Source of the DNA: Metallosphaera sedula DSM 5348
GTDB lineage: Archaea; Thermoproteota; Thermoprotei_A; Sulfolobales; Sulfolobaceae
Reading direction: 5' to 3'
NCBI RefSeq assembly: GCF_000016605.1
Contig: NC_009440.1
Coordinates: forward strand, 124,001 to 188,000
DNA length: 64,000 nt
The position numbers were made by a program, and so were the translations under genes. Shown here piece after piece: positions 24,170-32,759 of this stretch. The notes below the pieces were generated by a model. It ran no database searches. It had not been told where the DNA came from and saw only the letters and a program-made list of their open reading frames with translations. How positions within the stretch are numbered: position 1 is the first letter of the stretch; each line of letters begins with the position of its first letter.

Positions 24170-25381
24170 ATGATGCAAAGACCCATTGCGATGACAATAG
24201 CAGGAAGTGACTCAGGAGGAGGGGCTGGAGTTCAGGCAGACCTCAAGACCTTTACATCTCTTGGCGTGTTCGGCGTATCTGTCATAACTGGTTTGACTGC
24301 CCAGAATACAGCTAGAGTCACCAAGGTCCTGGAAGTCCCCCCAGAGTTTGTGGAGTCCCAATTCGATACTATAATGGAGGACTTTCAGGTTAAGTATGCC
24401 AAGACAGGAATGCTTGCATCGAGCAGGATAGTTGACGCTGTGGAGAGAAAGCTGACACAATATGGAATTAACCTAGTCCTAGACCCAGTTATGATATCAA
24501 AGAGTGGTTACCCTCTAGTAACCGAGGAAGTGGTAAGGGATATAGTGAGGCTAGCTAGAAAATCCCTGATAATAACCCCCAACAAATATGAGGCGGAAAG
24601 ACTAACTGGATTTAGGATAAGAACTCGAGATGATCTAAGAAATACAGCATTGCACCTCTATAAGAGCTTGGGTGTAAACGTTGTGGTAAAGGGAGGGAAA
24701 GCCATTGGAGGATATGATTTCGCAGTCGTTGATGGCGATGAGATTGAGCTACGTGGAGAATTAATAAATACCGATAATCTTCACGGGAGTGGTGATGTAT
24801 TTTCCGCCTCAATTACGGCCTTTCTGAGCAAGGGTCTTAATCTACGCGACGCGTTAAGGGAGGCTAAGAAAGTTGTAAGTGAGGCAATCAAATTCTCTCT
24901 TGCAATTGGTCACGGGAACGGGCCAGTGGATCCTTTCTCCTCTGTGGAGAGGGTGGTTAAGATTAACCAAGCCAGGGAGGATCTCGAGAGACTTGTGGAA
25001 TTTCTTGAAAGGAACAAGGAAATCGTTAAGAAAATGATAACTCATGAGGAAAAAATGAACATTGGTGTCCTAACAGAGTATGGGGATTTCGCAACTTTAG
25101 CCGGGGGGATCATAAGGTACATTGACTGGATTAAGGTAGATGGTCCCATTGTGGTGAACTGGTACTACAATATAGTACACAAGGCCTTGAAACAAACTGG
25201 CAAGAGGCTTGGTATTTTGGTGTCCTTGACAAACGAGATATTAAATGCTTGTGAGGGCGGTAAACTGAAAATTTCTGAAAGTGGAATTTACGGCGATCTG
25301 GTAATGATAGATGGGAGGGCAGTCTTGGTGGGAAACAGTTTAAGTGAGATTATGGAGAAACTGGAGGTCCTGAGGAATTGA
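24170..25381 (+). CDS. thiD: HMP/HMP-P kinase ThiD with C-terminal extension
   Basis: Residues 1-270 are a clear ThiD, phosphorylating hydroxymethylpyrimidine and its monophosphate for thiamine: TIAGSDSGGGAGVQADLKTF, GLTAQNT, KTGMLAS, LDPVMISKSG, ITPNKYEAERLTG and TDNLHGSGDVFSAS with the catalytic Asp. The remaining ~135 residues form another domain. In other archaea ThiD is fused to ThiN (thiamine phosphate synthase), but I cannot recognise ThiN's motifs here, so the tail may be divergent ThiN or something else. ATG 24170; a second ATG follows at once. Overlaps rbsK by 4 bases. Confidence 0.9.
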   Translation: MMQRPIAMTIAGSDSGGGAGVQADLKTFTSLGVFGVSVITGLTAQNTARVTKVLEVPPEFVESQFDTIMEDFQVKYAKTGMLASSRIVDAVERKLTQYGINLVLDPVMISKSGYPLVTEEVVRDIVRLARKSLIITPNKYEAERLTGFRIRTRDDLRNTALHLYKSLGVNVVVKGGKAIGGYDFAVVDGDEIELRGELINTDNLHGSGDVFSASITAFLSKGLNLRDALREAKKVVSEAIKFSLAIGHGNGPVDPFSSVERVVKINQAREDLERLVEFLERNKEIVKKMITHEEKMNIGVLTEYGDFATLAGGIIRYIDWIKVDGPIVVNWYYNIVHKALKQTGKRLGILVSLTNEILNACEGGKLKISESGIYGDLVMIDGRAVLVGNSLSEIMEKLEVLRN

Positions 25382-26253
25382 TAACCGTAGTGGGAAGTTA
25401 TAACCTTGATATGACGTTCAAGCTCAATCACTTTCCTATACCTGGAGAGACAGTATTTGCTCAGGAAGTCAGAGTAGGTCATGGGGGAAAGGGCTCCAAT
25501 CAAGCAGTCTCAGCTTCTAGATTGGGAGCAAGAGCGAGGTTCGTAGGCGCAGTCGGAAATGACGCGAATGGTAAAAATGCGATAAACTTTCTCAGCTCTG
25601 AGGGCGTGGATACCTCATGTGTAAGGGTGAAGAATGCCCATACCGGATCGGCTTACATCTTACTCAATGGTGGTGGAGAGACTATGATAGTGGTGAACCG
25701 AGGGGCAAACTACGAATTAACCCCAGAGGACCTAGACGGGTGTCTAGAGGGGAAAGTATTGCTCACTCAGCTCGAGATCAGGGAAGATGTGGTGAAGAGG
25801 GCACTGTCAGGGTTTTCCGGTATCAGGATTTTGAACCCCGCTCCCGCAGAGTTAAATGATGTTGAAATACTCAATTATGTGGATATATTAACCCCCAATG
25901 AGGTTGAGTTCCAGGAGATCAGTAATTCAGATGATATGTCGTATGGAGCACAGATATTGCTAAAGAGGGTCAAACGTGCTGTGATAGTGACTCTTGGAGA
26001 AAACGGTGCAATAATCTATACCAAGAGCAAGTCGGTGAGGATACCCACAATCAAGGTAAACCCCGTGGATACCACTGGCGCAGGCGACGTCTTTAATGCA
26101 GCTTTGGCGGTTTTCCTTGAAAGGGATTACGACCTGGAGACCGCGGTTGAAAAGGCAAACATTATAGCCTCGTACTCAGTTACCACTTATGGAGCGCTTG
26201 GACCAACGTGGAAAGAGATCAAGGAAAAGTACCCGGAAATCCCACTCCCATGA
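25378..26253 (+). CDS. ribokinase-like PfkB carbohydrate kinase
   Basis: A 291-residue sugar kinase very close to ribokinase in pattern: VVGSYNLDMTFKLNHFPIPG at the start, GHGGKGSNQAVSASRLGA (first PfkB signature), LTPNEVEF, and DTTGAGDVFNAALAVFL (second signature with the catalytic Asp). TTG start overlapping the thiD stop. Substrate is probably ribose, or a nucleoside; sequence alone does not decide. Confidence 0.87.
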   Translation: MITVVGSYNLDMTFKLNHFPIPGETVFAQEVRVGHGGKGSNQAVSASRLGARARFVGAVGNDANGKNAINFLSSEGVDTSCVRVKNAHTGSAYILLNGGGETMIVVNRGANYELTPEDLDGCLEGKVLLTQLEIREDVVKRALSGFSGIRILNPAPAELNDVEILNYVDILTPNEVEFQEISNSDDMSYGAQILLKRVKRAVIVTLGENGAIIYTKSKSVRIPTIKVNPVDTTGAGDVFNAALAVFLERDYDLETAVEKANIIASYSVTTYGALGPTWKEIKEKYPEIPLP

Positions 26254-26301
26254 GTGTCCAGGTCTCTGTGATCTAGAGGACGCAGATGAGAGGGTATAGG
26301 A

Positions 26302-26988
26302 GTGAAAATCACATTTCTAGGTACAGGGGCAGGAAGTACCGCAGGATCGAGAAGGTTTAAGGCAGGAATACTAGTTGAGGGGAAGGAAGGGAAGATTGTG
26401 TTGGATTTTGGGTCAGGTATTAACATGAGATTGGAGGACATGCGCGTAGTTCCTGACGCCGTCTTCATAACCCATTTGCACATTGACCATTTCTCTGGAA
26501 TATTTGATCATCTCGTGAGAAGACAAATCGATAGGGTACCAGAACTCAAGGTATTCTCTCCGCCTGGATTTTCAGAGGTACTTAGAGTCTACCAAAAGAC
26601 TAATAACATTTCAGCTCAGGTTATGGAAGACCACCTCCCCTCAGGAAAAATAGGTGATCTAGAGGTCTATTCCTTGGAAGCCTGTCATAAGATATACGCC
26701 GTGTCCTATATCATCACAGACGGAAAAAGGAGAGTACTTTACTCAGGCGATACCCTGGAGCCCTGTGATACAGTGCTAAGAGAGATATCAGGGGTTGACC
26801 TGGTTATCCATGAAGCCAGTTGCTTAGAGAACTGTAAGGAATGGGGACATACCTCTGTTAAGGAGGCGATTAACCTGTTTAGGAACCCTGTCCTAACTCA
26901 CGTCCCAGCACAGCTCGAGGGTGAGGTTGAGAATTCCGTGAAGGGCAAGGCCTTACTCGCTAAGGACGGGTTGAGTTTGGATGTGTAG
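26302..26988 (+). CDS. metallo-beta-lactamase fold hydrolase (RNase Z-like)
   Basis: A 228-residue MBL-fold protein: FLGTGAGST at the start, FITHLHIDHFSG (HxHxDH metal motif), YSGDTLEPCD (metal-bridging Asp), and a later VLTHV. It looks like the RNase Z/arylsulfatase-type branch, but lacks the length of true tRNase Z. Target unknown. GTG start, 48 bases after the kinase gene; it overlaps the amidotransferase gene by 8 bases. Confidence 0.8.
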   Translation: MKITFLGTGAGSTAGSRRFKAGILVEGKEGKIVLDFGSGINMRLEDMRVVPDAVFITHLHIDHFSGIFDHLVRRQIDRVPELKVFSPPGFSEVLRVYQKTNNISAQVMEDHLPSGKIGDLEVYSLEACHKIYAVSYIITDGKRRVLYSGDTLEPCDTVLREISGVDLVIHEASCLENCKEWGHTSVKEAINLFRNPVLTHVPAQLEGEVENSVKGKALLAKDGLSLDV

Positions 26989-27685
26989 ATTTGTCGCCTT
27001 CGCGGGAAAGGGGGAAATTGACGGCGAAGTTATAGGAGCTCTCATGAAATCTTCAAGGAAAGACGTTCTTTCCAGTAACTCGCATCCAGACGGATGGGGA
27101 TACGCCATCTATGTACTGGATGGTGAATGGAGTAGATTTCAATATGCGTCTGCGAGACCTATGTACGCTGATGAAAACGTCTCAATTCTATATACGATTA
27201 GGGGAGAAAGGATAGTCGGGATAATTCACGCTAGGAAGACTTTGAAAAGGTTTCTCACGGGGGTTTCTCACGCTCATCCATACCACATAAGGGCAGGCCC
27301 CTATGACCTCTTCTTCGCCCACAACGGTTCAGTCTCCAGATCCGCGTTCAAAGACTCCGATTTGCCATATACTGATAGCTATATGATACTCAGGGAAATA
27401 GCTAAGGAGGTCTCCTCCATGGATCCAGCTACGGCGTATTTGAGAGTGATGAGTAGATTAAAGGGAAATGCCACCAGTTTAAATTCAGCTCTTCTCTCTT
27501 ATGCTGAGGGGACAGGGCCCGAATTATTTGCGTACTACTATTATAATAGAAATAACATGAGAGAGATGGAGGAGTATTACAAGATGTATTCTCACGATTC
27601 CTACGTTTATTCTGCCACGGTCAACTACTATCTAGGGGGGAGAGGGAAAGAATTGCCCCTTGATAGGGTATACAGGATCAACTAG
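26981..27685 (+). CDS. class II glutamine amidotransferase-like protein
   Basis: A 234-residue Ntn-type amidohydrolase. The catalytic Cys is residue 2 (MCRFVAFAG) after Met removal; HPDGWGYAIYV, IIHARKT and FAHNGSV are the substrate and oxyanion motifs of YafJ/EgtC-like stand-alone glutaminases. No synthetase domain follows, so either a partner is encoded elsewhere or the substrate is a gamma-glutamyl compound. It is the last gene of the thiD-led group. Confidence 0.85.
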   Translation: MCRFVAFAGKGEIDGEVIGALMKSSRKDVLSSNSHPDGWGYAIYVLDGEWSRFQYASARPMYADENVSILYTIRGERIVGIIHARKTLKRFLTGVSHAHPYHIRAGPYDLFFAHNGSVSRSAFKDSDLPYTDSYMILREIAKEVSSMDPATAYLRVMSRLKGNATSLNSALLSYAEGTGPELFAYYYYNRNNMREMEEYYKMYSHDSYVYSATVNYYLGGRGKELPLDRVYRIN

Positions 27686-27802
27686 GTTCAATTCCCAGCT
27701 AGTTTAATACATGGCAGGGCAAGAGTTTATACCTTGAGACTAATCTTGGGTTTTTACAATCAAATAATTCAGATATTCTTTCTAGAAGATCTATGGCTTA
27801 AG

Positions 27803-27833
27803 TTCATAAACATGTGGAAGAATAATTATTCTT
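27803..27833 (+). promoter_or_regulatory. promoter and 16-base palindrome abutting the TnpB-like gene
   Basis: TTCATAAAC at about 27803-27811 can serve as TATA box about 26 bases before the ATG. Between it and the ATG lies AAGAATAATTATTCTT (27818-27833), a perfect palindrome that ends on the base before the start codon. A protein bound there would sit on the transcription start, so it is a good candidate operator. The rest of the gap 27686-27802 holds nothing recognised. Confidence 0.5.
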
Positions 27834-28664
27834 ATGAAAGAACATTTGGTTGAGGCCAAAATAATTGATTACGGTAAGCTAAAAACTATACACAGCGACA
27901 TAGTTTACTACGTGTCCTACTATAAAACGTTAGAGAAATCAGGAGTAAAGACCAAGCCCTCTCCCCCTCCCAGCCTGAAGGACATGAACGTAATTTATAC
28001 GAAGCCAAGGATAGGCCCCCTGAAATTAATCGGAGAAGGACCAGTTTACAAGCTAGATAAGGTAGGGGCAATTGTGAGTGTGGATTTTCCAGGAACTCCG
28101 CTATATGCCATAGTGGACTTTGAGGATAGCATTAGGGTATATCTTGCGTATCCAGTGGAGGACCCTATTGTGGGAATAGATCTAGGAATAAGACACCTGT
28201 TCACAGTGGTTGCAGTTACCAAGAACGGAAAGATATACAAATCAAAGTACATAGGTAACGGTAGTATAATGGAGACCTTTACTAAATACATGAGCGAGAC
28301 GCAGGGACTCTCCTATGTCAGGGAGATAAGGGAAAAGGTCAGGATATCTTTAAGGGAGTTGATGGATTTCCTTGTCGAGTTAAGCCCTAAGATTGTCGCG
28401 CTGGAGGATTTGAGATTATATGACGCGAAGATAGGCAGAGGTCTCAAACTGATCGAAGATGAACTGGAGAGGGAATTGTTGGAGAAAGGGATAAGATTCA
28501 GGAGATTGGATCCTAGAAACACCTCGAAGGTTTGTTCCCAGTGCGGGTACAAGAAAGGTGAAGTTATGGGATCCCTGTTCGTGTGTCCAGCGTGCGGATA
28601 TAAGGTGGACAGGGACTTCAACGCTGCATATAACCTCGCACTGAAGTGTTACTATACCTGTTAA
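27834..28664 (+). CDS. compact TnpB-like RuvC/zinc-finger protein, probably domesticated
   Basis: A 276-residue protein whose C-terminal two thirds match the RuvC nuclease of IS200/IS605 TnpB, ancestor of Cas12. RuvC-I VGIDLGIRHLF (D116), RuvC-II IVALEDLRL (E191), the DPRNTSKVCSQCGYKK motif, a C4 zinc finger (C234, C237, C251, C254) and RuvC-III KVDRDFNAAYNLAL (D259/D261) are all intact. But it is far shorter than TnpB (350-450): the ~110-residue N-terminus lacks the usual REC region and only residues ~55-108 resemble the strand-rich WED part. No tnpA and no IS-type hairpins or repeats flank it. It is single in this window and sits in ordinary metabolic genes. Either an exapted RNA-guided or DNA-processing nuclease or a decayed one kept open. 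Confidence 0.82.
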   Translation: MKEHLVEAKIIDYGKLKTIHSDIVYYVSYYKTLEKSGVKTKPSPPPSLKDMNVIYTKPRIGPLKLIGEGPVYKLDKVGAIVSVDFPGTPLYAIVDFEDSIRVYLAYPVEDPIVGIDLGIRHLFTVVAVTKNGKIYKSKYIGNGSIMETFTKYMSETQGLSYVREIREKVRISLRELMDFLVELSPKIVALEDLRLYDAKIGRGLKLIEDELERELLEKGIRFRRLDPRNTSKVCSQCGYKKGEVMGSLFVCPACGYKVDRDFNAAYNLALKCYYTC

Positions 28665-28721
28665 TAGTACGAGTGGTCAAGCCAAGGTAAATCGTTTTAT
28701 CTAGCTATCTACTATTCTGTC

Positions 28722-29777
28722 ATGAATTATAAGAACAGGGTACAAAGGGTAAAGGAGCGTCTAAAGGGAAAGGCGGACTACCTTGTTCTGGGCCCTGGAA
28801 GTAACATGTTTTACCTCACGGGTTTCACGGAGGAACCAATGGAGAGACCGATCCTCCTGATACTCGGAGAACAGGATTACATGATAGCCCCAAAGATGTA
28901 TGAACAACAGTTATCAGGTCTCAGCCTAGAAGTAAGAACTTACGTGGACGGAGAAGATCCCTATTCTCTTTTACAGATCAAGAAAGGTTCTTCTCTTGCT
29001 ATCGACGACCAACTTTGGTCAATGTTTCTAGTTAGTATACTTAATAGGTTCTCCCCATCGGACCTAATCCTGGTTTCACCACTCATAGCTCCAATAAGAT
29101 CAGTTAAGGATGAGGAGGAGATAGGGATAATGAAGGAAGGGTTGAAAATTGCAGAGCAATCCTTCATGGAATTTATTTCGAGGGTTAAGGAGGGGGAGAC
29201 GGAATGTCGCTTGTCGCAGATATTGGAGGGGATTTTCAGGGAGAATGGAGTAACGCCATCCTTCTCTACAATCCTCACCTCAGGTCCAAACACGGCAATG
29301 CCACACCTGAGATGCACTGAGAGGAAAGTGCGTAAAGGAGAACCTGTGATTGTGGATTTTGGTATCAAATACCATGGGTATTCCACAGATACCACAAGGG
29401 TCGTTACTATTGGGAAGCCATCACAGGAGGTGACAAAAATTTGGGAAATAGTTCACGAGGCTGTGGTAAAGGCTGAGGAGTCCACCTATGGATTGTCGGG
29501 GATGAAGATAGACCAAAGGGCTAGAGGCGTCATAGAAGGTAGGGGCTACGGTAAATACTTCATTCATAGAACCGGACATGGAATTGGAATAGACGTTCAC
29601 GAGTTCCCCTACATCTCTCCCGACAACGGCGATGTGATACCTAGGAACTCCGTTTTTACCATAGAACCTGGGATCTACATACCCGAGAAATTTGGGATTA
29701 GAATCGAGGACATGGTCATTATGCGAGACAGGGCGGAGGTTCTCTCTTCCTTGCCTAAGGAGATCTATCAAGTCTAG
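28722..29777 (+). CDS. pepQ: Xaa-Pro dipeptidase/aminopeptidase (M24)
   Basis: A 351-residue prolidase-type metallopeptidase. The N-terminal creatinase-like domain (about 1-115) precedes the pita-bread catalytic domain, whose five metal ligands are visible in VIVDFGIKYHGYSTDTTRV (two Asp), HRTGHGIGIDVHEFP (His), TIEPGIYIP (Glu) and RIEDMVIM (Glu). It cleaves dipeptides with C-terminal proline, or N-terminal X-Pro bonds. TATA-like GTTTTATC at about 28693. Its end overlaps the convergent aminotransferase by 4 bases. Confidence 0.9.
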   Translation: MNYKNRVQRVKERLKGKADYLVLGPGSNMFYLTGFTEEPMERPILLILGEQDYMIAPKMYEQQLSGLSLEVRTYVDGEDPYSLLQIKKGSSLAIDDQLWSMFLVSILNRFSPSDLILVSPLIAPIRSVKDEEEIGIMKEGLKIAEQSFMEFISRVKEGETECRLSQILEGIFRENGVTPSFSTILTSGPNTAMPHLRCTERKVRKGEPVIVDFGIKYHGYSTDTTRVVTIGKPSQEVTKIWEIVHEAVVKAEESTYGLSGMKIDQRARGVIEGRGYGKYFIHRTGHGIGIDVHEFPYISPDNGDVIPRNSVFTIEPGIYIPEKFGIRIEDMVIMRDRAEVLSSLPKEIYQV

Positions 29778-30904
29778 CCTCGAATAACCCTCTTCAGTAT
29801 CTCAACTCCGGCCTTGATCTGCTCCTCATTGGGAACTGTGATACTCAGCCTAGCCATTGTCTCTCCGCCCCGTAGGAAGAAGTCCTTAGCAGGAACGAAA
29901 GCTAGGCCTTGCCTTACCGCTTCCTCCAAAACTCTATGGGCATCCCTCTTAAGGTCAAGCAAAAGGAAGAACCCGCAACTGGGCTGATTAAACTCTGATA
30001 TCCCTGCATCCGTTAGGGAGTCCACAAGGACTTTCATTTTCTTCCTGTAGTGCTCTGGAAGAATCTTCGTTCTAGATAAAATGAATCCAGATCTCAAAAG
30101 GCGCGAGACGACATACTGATTTAGAGTTGAAGTGGAAAAGTCCAGTTGTTCCATGAGGCTCAACTTCTCCGCTATTTCTGGAGGGGCTACCACGAAACCT
30201 ATCCTTAGACCCGGTGCCAAGATCTTACTGAAACTGCTGACGTGTATGACCCTGCCACTACGATCGTAATTTTTTAATGGAGCTGGAACGCACCCAGCTA
30301 TGGGTCTGTAAGGGTCGTCTTCTATCACATAGAAGTCCCTTTCCTCAGCCAACTCAACCAGTATCTTCCTCCTTTCCTCATTCAAGTTCACTCCAGCAGG
30401 GTTATGACAGTCCGGTATCACGTAGACTAGATCTGGCTTAACTATCTTGGTAACGAGCTCCAGCTCATCTGTGGAAATACCCTTTCCATCCACAGTGACG
30501 GGTATCGTGACCGAAGCCCTTAACTTAAAGGCTGAAAAAGTCTCCACGAAGGTTGGGTTCTCCACCACAACTGTCCCGTTCTCGAGGAAGTACTTCGACA
30601 GCAACTCTATGGCGTGTTGAGCACCGCTGGTTATGACTATCGGATCCTTACTTCTCAAGCCTATGGCAGGAAGATATTTGTTCACCTCCTCAATTAGCTC
30701 CTGCTGACCTCCAGCACCTGGGTAGAAAAGTGATCTTGGGCCCAGGTCGGCCAGCACTTCCTCGTAGGCTCTTCCTATCTCATCAACTGGAATAGTTGAC
30801 GGATCGGGTGACCCGCTGGCCATGTTAATTTTTACGTTACGCCCGAGCCTAGATCCCATCTCCACGGGCGAGAGTTCTATTTCTCTTCCTATCCTTGAGA
30901 CCAT
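29774..30904 (-). CDS. class I/II PLP aminotransferase (LysN/AAT-like)
   Basis: A 376-residue fold-type I aminotransferase. NMASGSPDPSTIP begins the core, YPGAGGQQELIEEVN binds PLP phosphate, VIPDCHNPAGVN holds the Asn, IEDDPYRPI the PLP-ring Asp, and SSFSKILAPGLRIGF the Schiff-base Lys. This pattern is shared by 2-aminoadipate, aromatic and multi-substrate aminotransferases of the MocR/LysN group. It overlaps the upstream OCD-family gene by 16 bases. It could supply 2-aminoadipate to the lysine pathway, but that is only a suggestion. Confidence 0.85.
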   Translation of the reverse strand: MVSRIGREIELSPVEMGSRLGRNVKINMASGSPDPSTIPVDEIGRAYEEVLADLGPRSLFYPGAGGQQELIEEVNKYLPAIGLRSKDPIVITSGAQHAIELLSKYFLENGTVVVENPTFVETFSAFKLRASVTIPVTVDGKGISTDELELVTKIVKPDLVYVIPDCHNPAGVNLNEERRKILVELAEERDFYVIEDDPYRPIAGCVPAPLKNYDRSGRVIHVSSFSKILAPGLRIGFVVAPPEIAEKLSLMEQLDFSTSTLNQYVVSRLLRSGFILSRTKILPEHYRKKMKVLVDSLTDAGISEFNQPSCGFFLLLDLKRDAHRVLEEAVRQGLAFVPAKDFFLRGGETMARLSITVPNEEQIKAGVEILKRVIRG

Positions 30905-31827
30905 TTTCCTCTTACCTCCAGCTTTGTACCAGCTCCCTTATCCTTGGCCTTAAGATAGAGCCTCTTCATGACACTAACATCCTCTAGGCCTATGCCAACT
31001 GACTTGAAAATAGTTAATCCAGACTCCACGGAAACCTTCCCACTCACCAACTCGGAGAGTGTGACTAACTTGTTCCAGTCCATCATTCCCATCTTCTCGG
31101 CTAAGATTAGATCTCCCGCCTCCTCCTTCGCCTGTTCCTTATCCTCCACCGCGACTATTTTAGACGCCTTGATCACTTCTGGGAAAAGCTCTACCCTTTC
31201 AGGTAGATTAGATCCCATGGCGTTTATGTGAGCCCTTTCCTTCAGATAATCCAGTTTCAGGATCGGAGAAGTCGCGGTAGTTATAGTAACCACTACCTCC
31301 ACCCTTGAAACTAAATCCTTCAAGTTGGGAACTGTCTCGAGCCTAATTCCCATCTTTGAGAGAGCTTCCTTTGCCCTTGCCTCTCTCTCCTGGCTCCTTG
31401 TATATCCCATGATCTTGAGCCCAGGTTTAAGAGAATGGAAAGCCTCAACCTGGGCTATTCCTTGCTTTCCTAGTCCCACTATCCCTACAGACGAGTAGTC
31501 TCTCCTGATGATGTCCGAAGCAAGTACCGAGAGAGCACCTGTCCTCAGGAGAGATAACCTATCGGCCTCAGATATCATGAGAAGCTCTCCATCACCCGAG
31601 AAAAGAAGCGACACAAAGTTTCCCCTTATGTAAGTTTTAAAGCCAATATACCCCTCCATTGCTCCAGCCTGATAGGTAAGGGTAGACCCTGAAAATGACG
31701 TCCTAATTCTTTTTGTGTTTACAGCCTTCTTGTTATCTTCAAGGATAAATGCTTCCCTTAAGGCATCATATGCATCCTTAAAGCTTAGAAGGGAATTCAC
31801 CTCATTCTCCTTTATTAAAAGCGTCAA
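30889..31827 (-). CDS. ornithine cyclodeaminase/mu-crystallin family protein
   Basis: A 312-residue NAD(P)-dependent enzyme. LRTGALSVLASDIIRRDYSS leads to the Rossmann motif GIVGLGKQGIAQVEAF; HINAMGSNLPERVEL and the early KTYIRGNFVSLL are family motifs. The family includes ornithine cyclodeaminase, archaeal alanine dehydrogenase and ketimine reductases; the true substrate is open. The genetic coupling to an aminotransferase fits alanine or cyclic-imine amino-acid metabolism. Confidence 0.8.
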   Translation of the reverse strand: MTLLIKENEVNSLLSFKDAYDALREAFILEDNKKAVNTKRIRTSFSGSTLTYQAGAMEGYIGFKTYIRGNFVSLLFSGDGELLMISEADRLSLLRTGALSVLASDIIRRDYSSVGIVGLGKQGIAQVEAFHSLKPGLKIMGYTRSQEREARAKEALSKMGIRLETVPNLKDLVSRVEVVVTITTATSPILKLDYLKERAHINAMGSNLPERVELFPEVIKASKIVAVEDKEQAKEEAGDLILAEKMGMMDWNKLVTLSELVSGKVSVESGLTIFKSVGIGLEDVSVMKRLYLKAKDKGAGTKLEVRGKWSQG

Positions 31828-31891
31828 TGAAGGTCCTCAGTAAGATAGGGGCCCAATTGCTTAAAAATAGAACGGTTTAACCATTGATTTT

Positions 31892-32206
31892 ATGGAGTTA
31901 ACGCCCAGACTGCAGGATATTGTTAACATCATTAGAAACAAAGGAGAAATAAACATCCAGGATATAGCTCTTTTCCTTAAGGTCTCACCTAAAACCGCAA
32001 AGGGATATGTAAGAGAACTTGTTAGGTTAGGTTACGTGTCCATGGACGAGAGTGGGAACGTGAAACTAATTTTAGCGTCAGAGAATCCAATTGAACGAAT
32101 AACCAAGATAGTTGAAATACACGAGGGCGAGATCTCCATGCTTAGGAAGCAGATTGAGGAATTGAGGGAAGAGCTTCAGAAACTTAAGAAAAGGGGAAAG
32201 AGTTAA
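31892..32206 (+). CDS. winged-HTH protein with C-terminal coiled coil
   Basis: A 104-residue DNA-binding protein. Residues 5-55 form a winged helix (LQDIVNIIRNKGEINIQDIA; VSPKTAKGYVRELVRLGYVS), and residues 70-100 a strongly predicted coiled coil (EGEISMLRKQIEELREELQK). ATG start about 27 bases after the TATA-like CTTAAAAATAG. Divergent from the OCD/aminotransferase operon, so it may regulate that operon or itself. Confidence 0.75.
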   Translation: MELTPRLQDIVNIIRNKGEINIQDIALFLKVSPKTAKGYVRELVRLGYVSMDESGNVKLILASENPIERITKIVEIHEGEISMLRKQIEELREELQKLKKRGKS

Positions 32207-32279
32207 GGCATGACATGACCAGGCTTTCTTGAAGGAAATTGGTTTCATGATATTCTCTGGAAAATCTAATGATTCCAGT

Positions 32280-32759
32280 CTAAGATTTCGATCTGCATAA
32301 ATTCCACATATCATCTCCGATCCAGTGCAATGCAGACGCCACTTTCCCCCTTTTGTTCTTTAGGGCTTCGTCTGCCCCTTCCACGGTATTCATGATGGCG
32401 ACTGGCTGATCAAGCTTCGTCTTTACCACAAGAAGACGGCCCGGTTTCACGTCTCCAGAATGCTCCACAACGCCAGGCGCGTAAAGGTCTGCTCCTCTGG
32501 CGACAGCCTTCACTGCGCCCTCGTCTATCTTTACCCAGGGAAGGTTAGTTCTGTGCTTTAAAAGGAAACATAGTGTTGGAGTCAGATTCTCGCCGAAAAA
32601 ACTCAGAACATCATCCACAAAGTAAAACAGTTGTCTTTTCTCCTTTCCTATCTCGATCTTATCTGATGTCAGATCTACACCATAGAGATTTCTAACTTTC
32701 TCCTTGAACTCCTTGGCCTCCTTTTGGGAAAGGAGATGTCTCTGCAACCTACTGGTCAC
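32280..32759 (-). CDS. PUA-domain RNA-binding protein (MCT-1-like)
   Basis: A 159-residue protein with a pre-PUA part (1-~75, RHLLSQKEAKEFKEKVRNLYG) and a PUA domain (~80-155) recognisable by VKIDEGAVKAVARGADLYAPGVVEHSG and LVVKTKLDQPVAIMNT. This layout matches archaeal MCT-1/DENR-associated or tRNA-modification-linked PUA proteins, which bind structured RNA. The start overlaps the end of the hydroxylase gene by 11 bases, an odd partner. Confidence 0.82.
   Translation of the reverse strand: MTSRLQRHLLSQKEAKEFKEKVRNLYGVDLTSDKIEIGKEKRQLFYFVDDVLSFFGENLTPTLCFLLKHRTNLPWVKIDEGAVKAVARGADLYAPGVVEHSGDVKPGRLLVVKTKLDQPVAIMNTVEGADEALKNKRGKVASALHWIGDDMWNLCRSKS

Noticed and set aside
24612-24812. 66-codon His/Arg-rich reverse frame
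   Set aside because: Antisense shadow of thiD with composition bias, no promoter.
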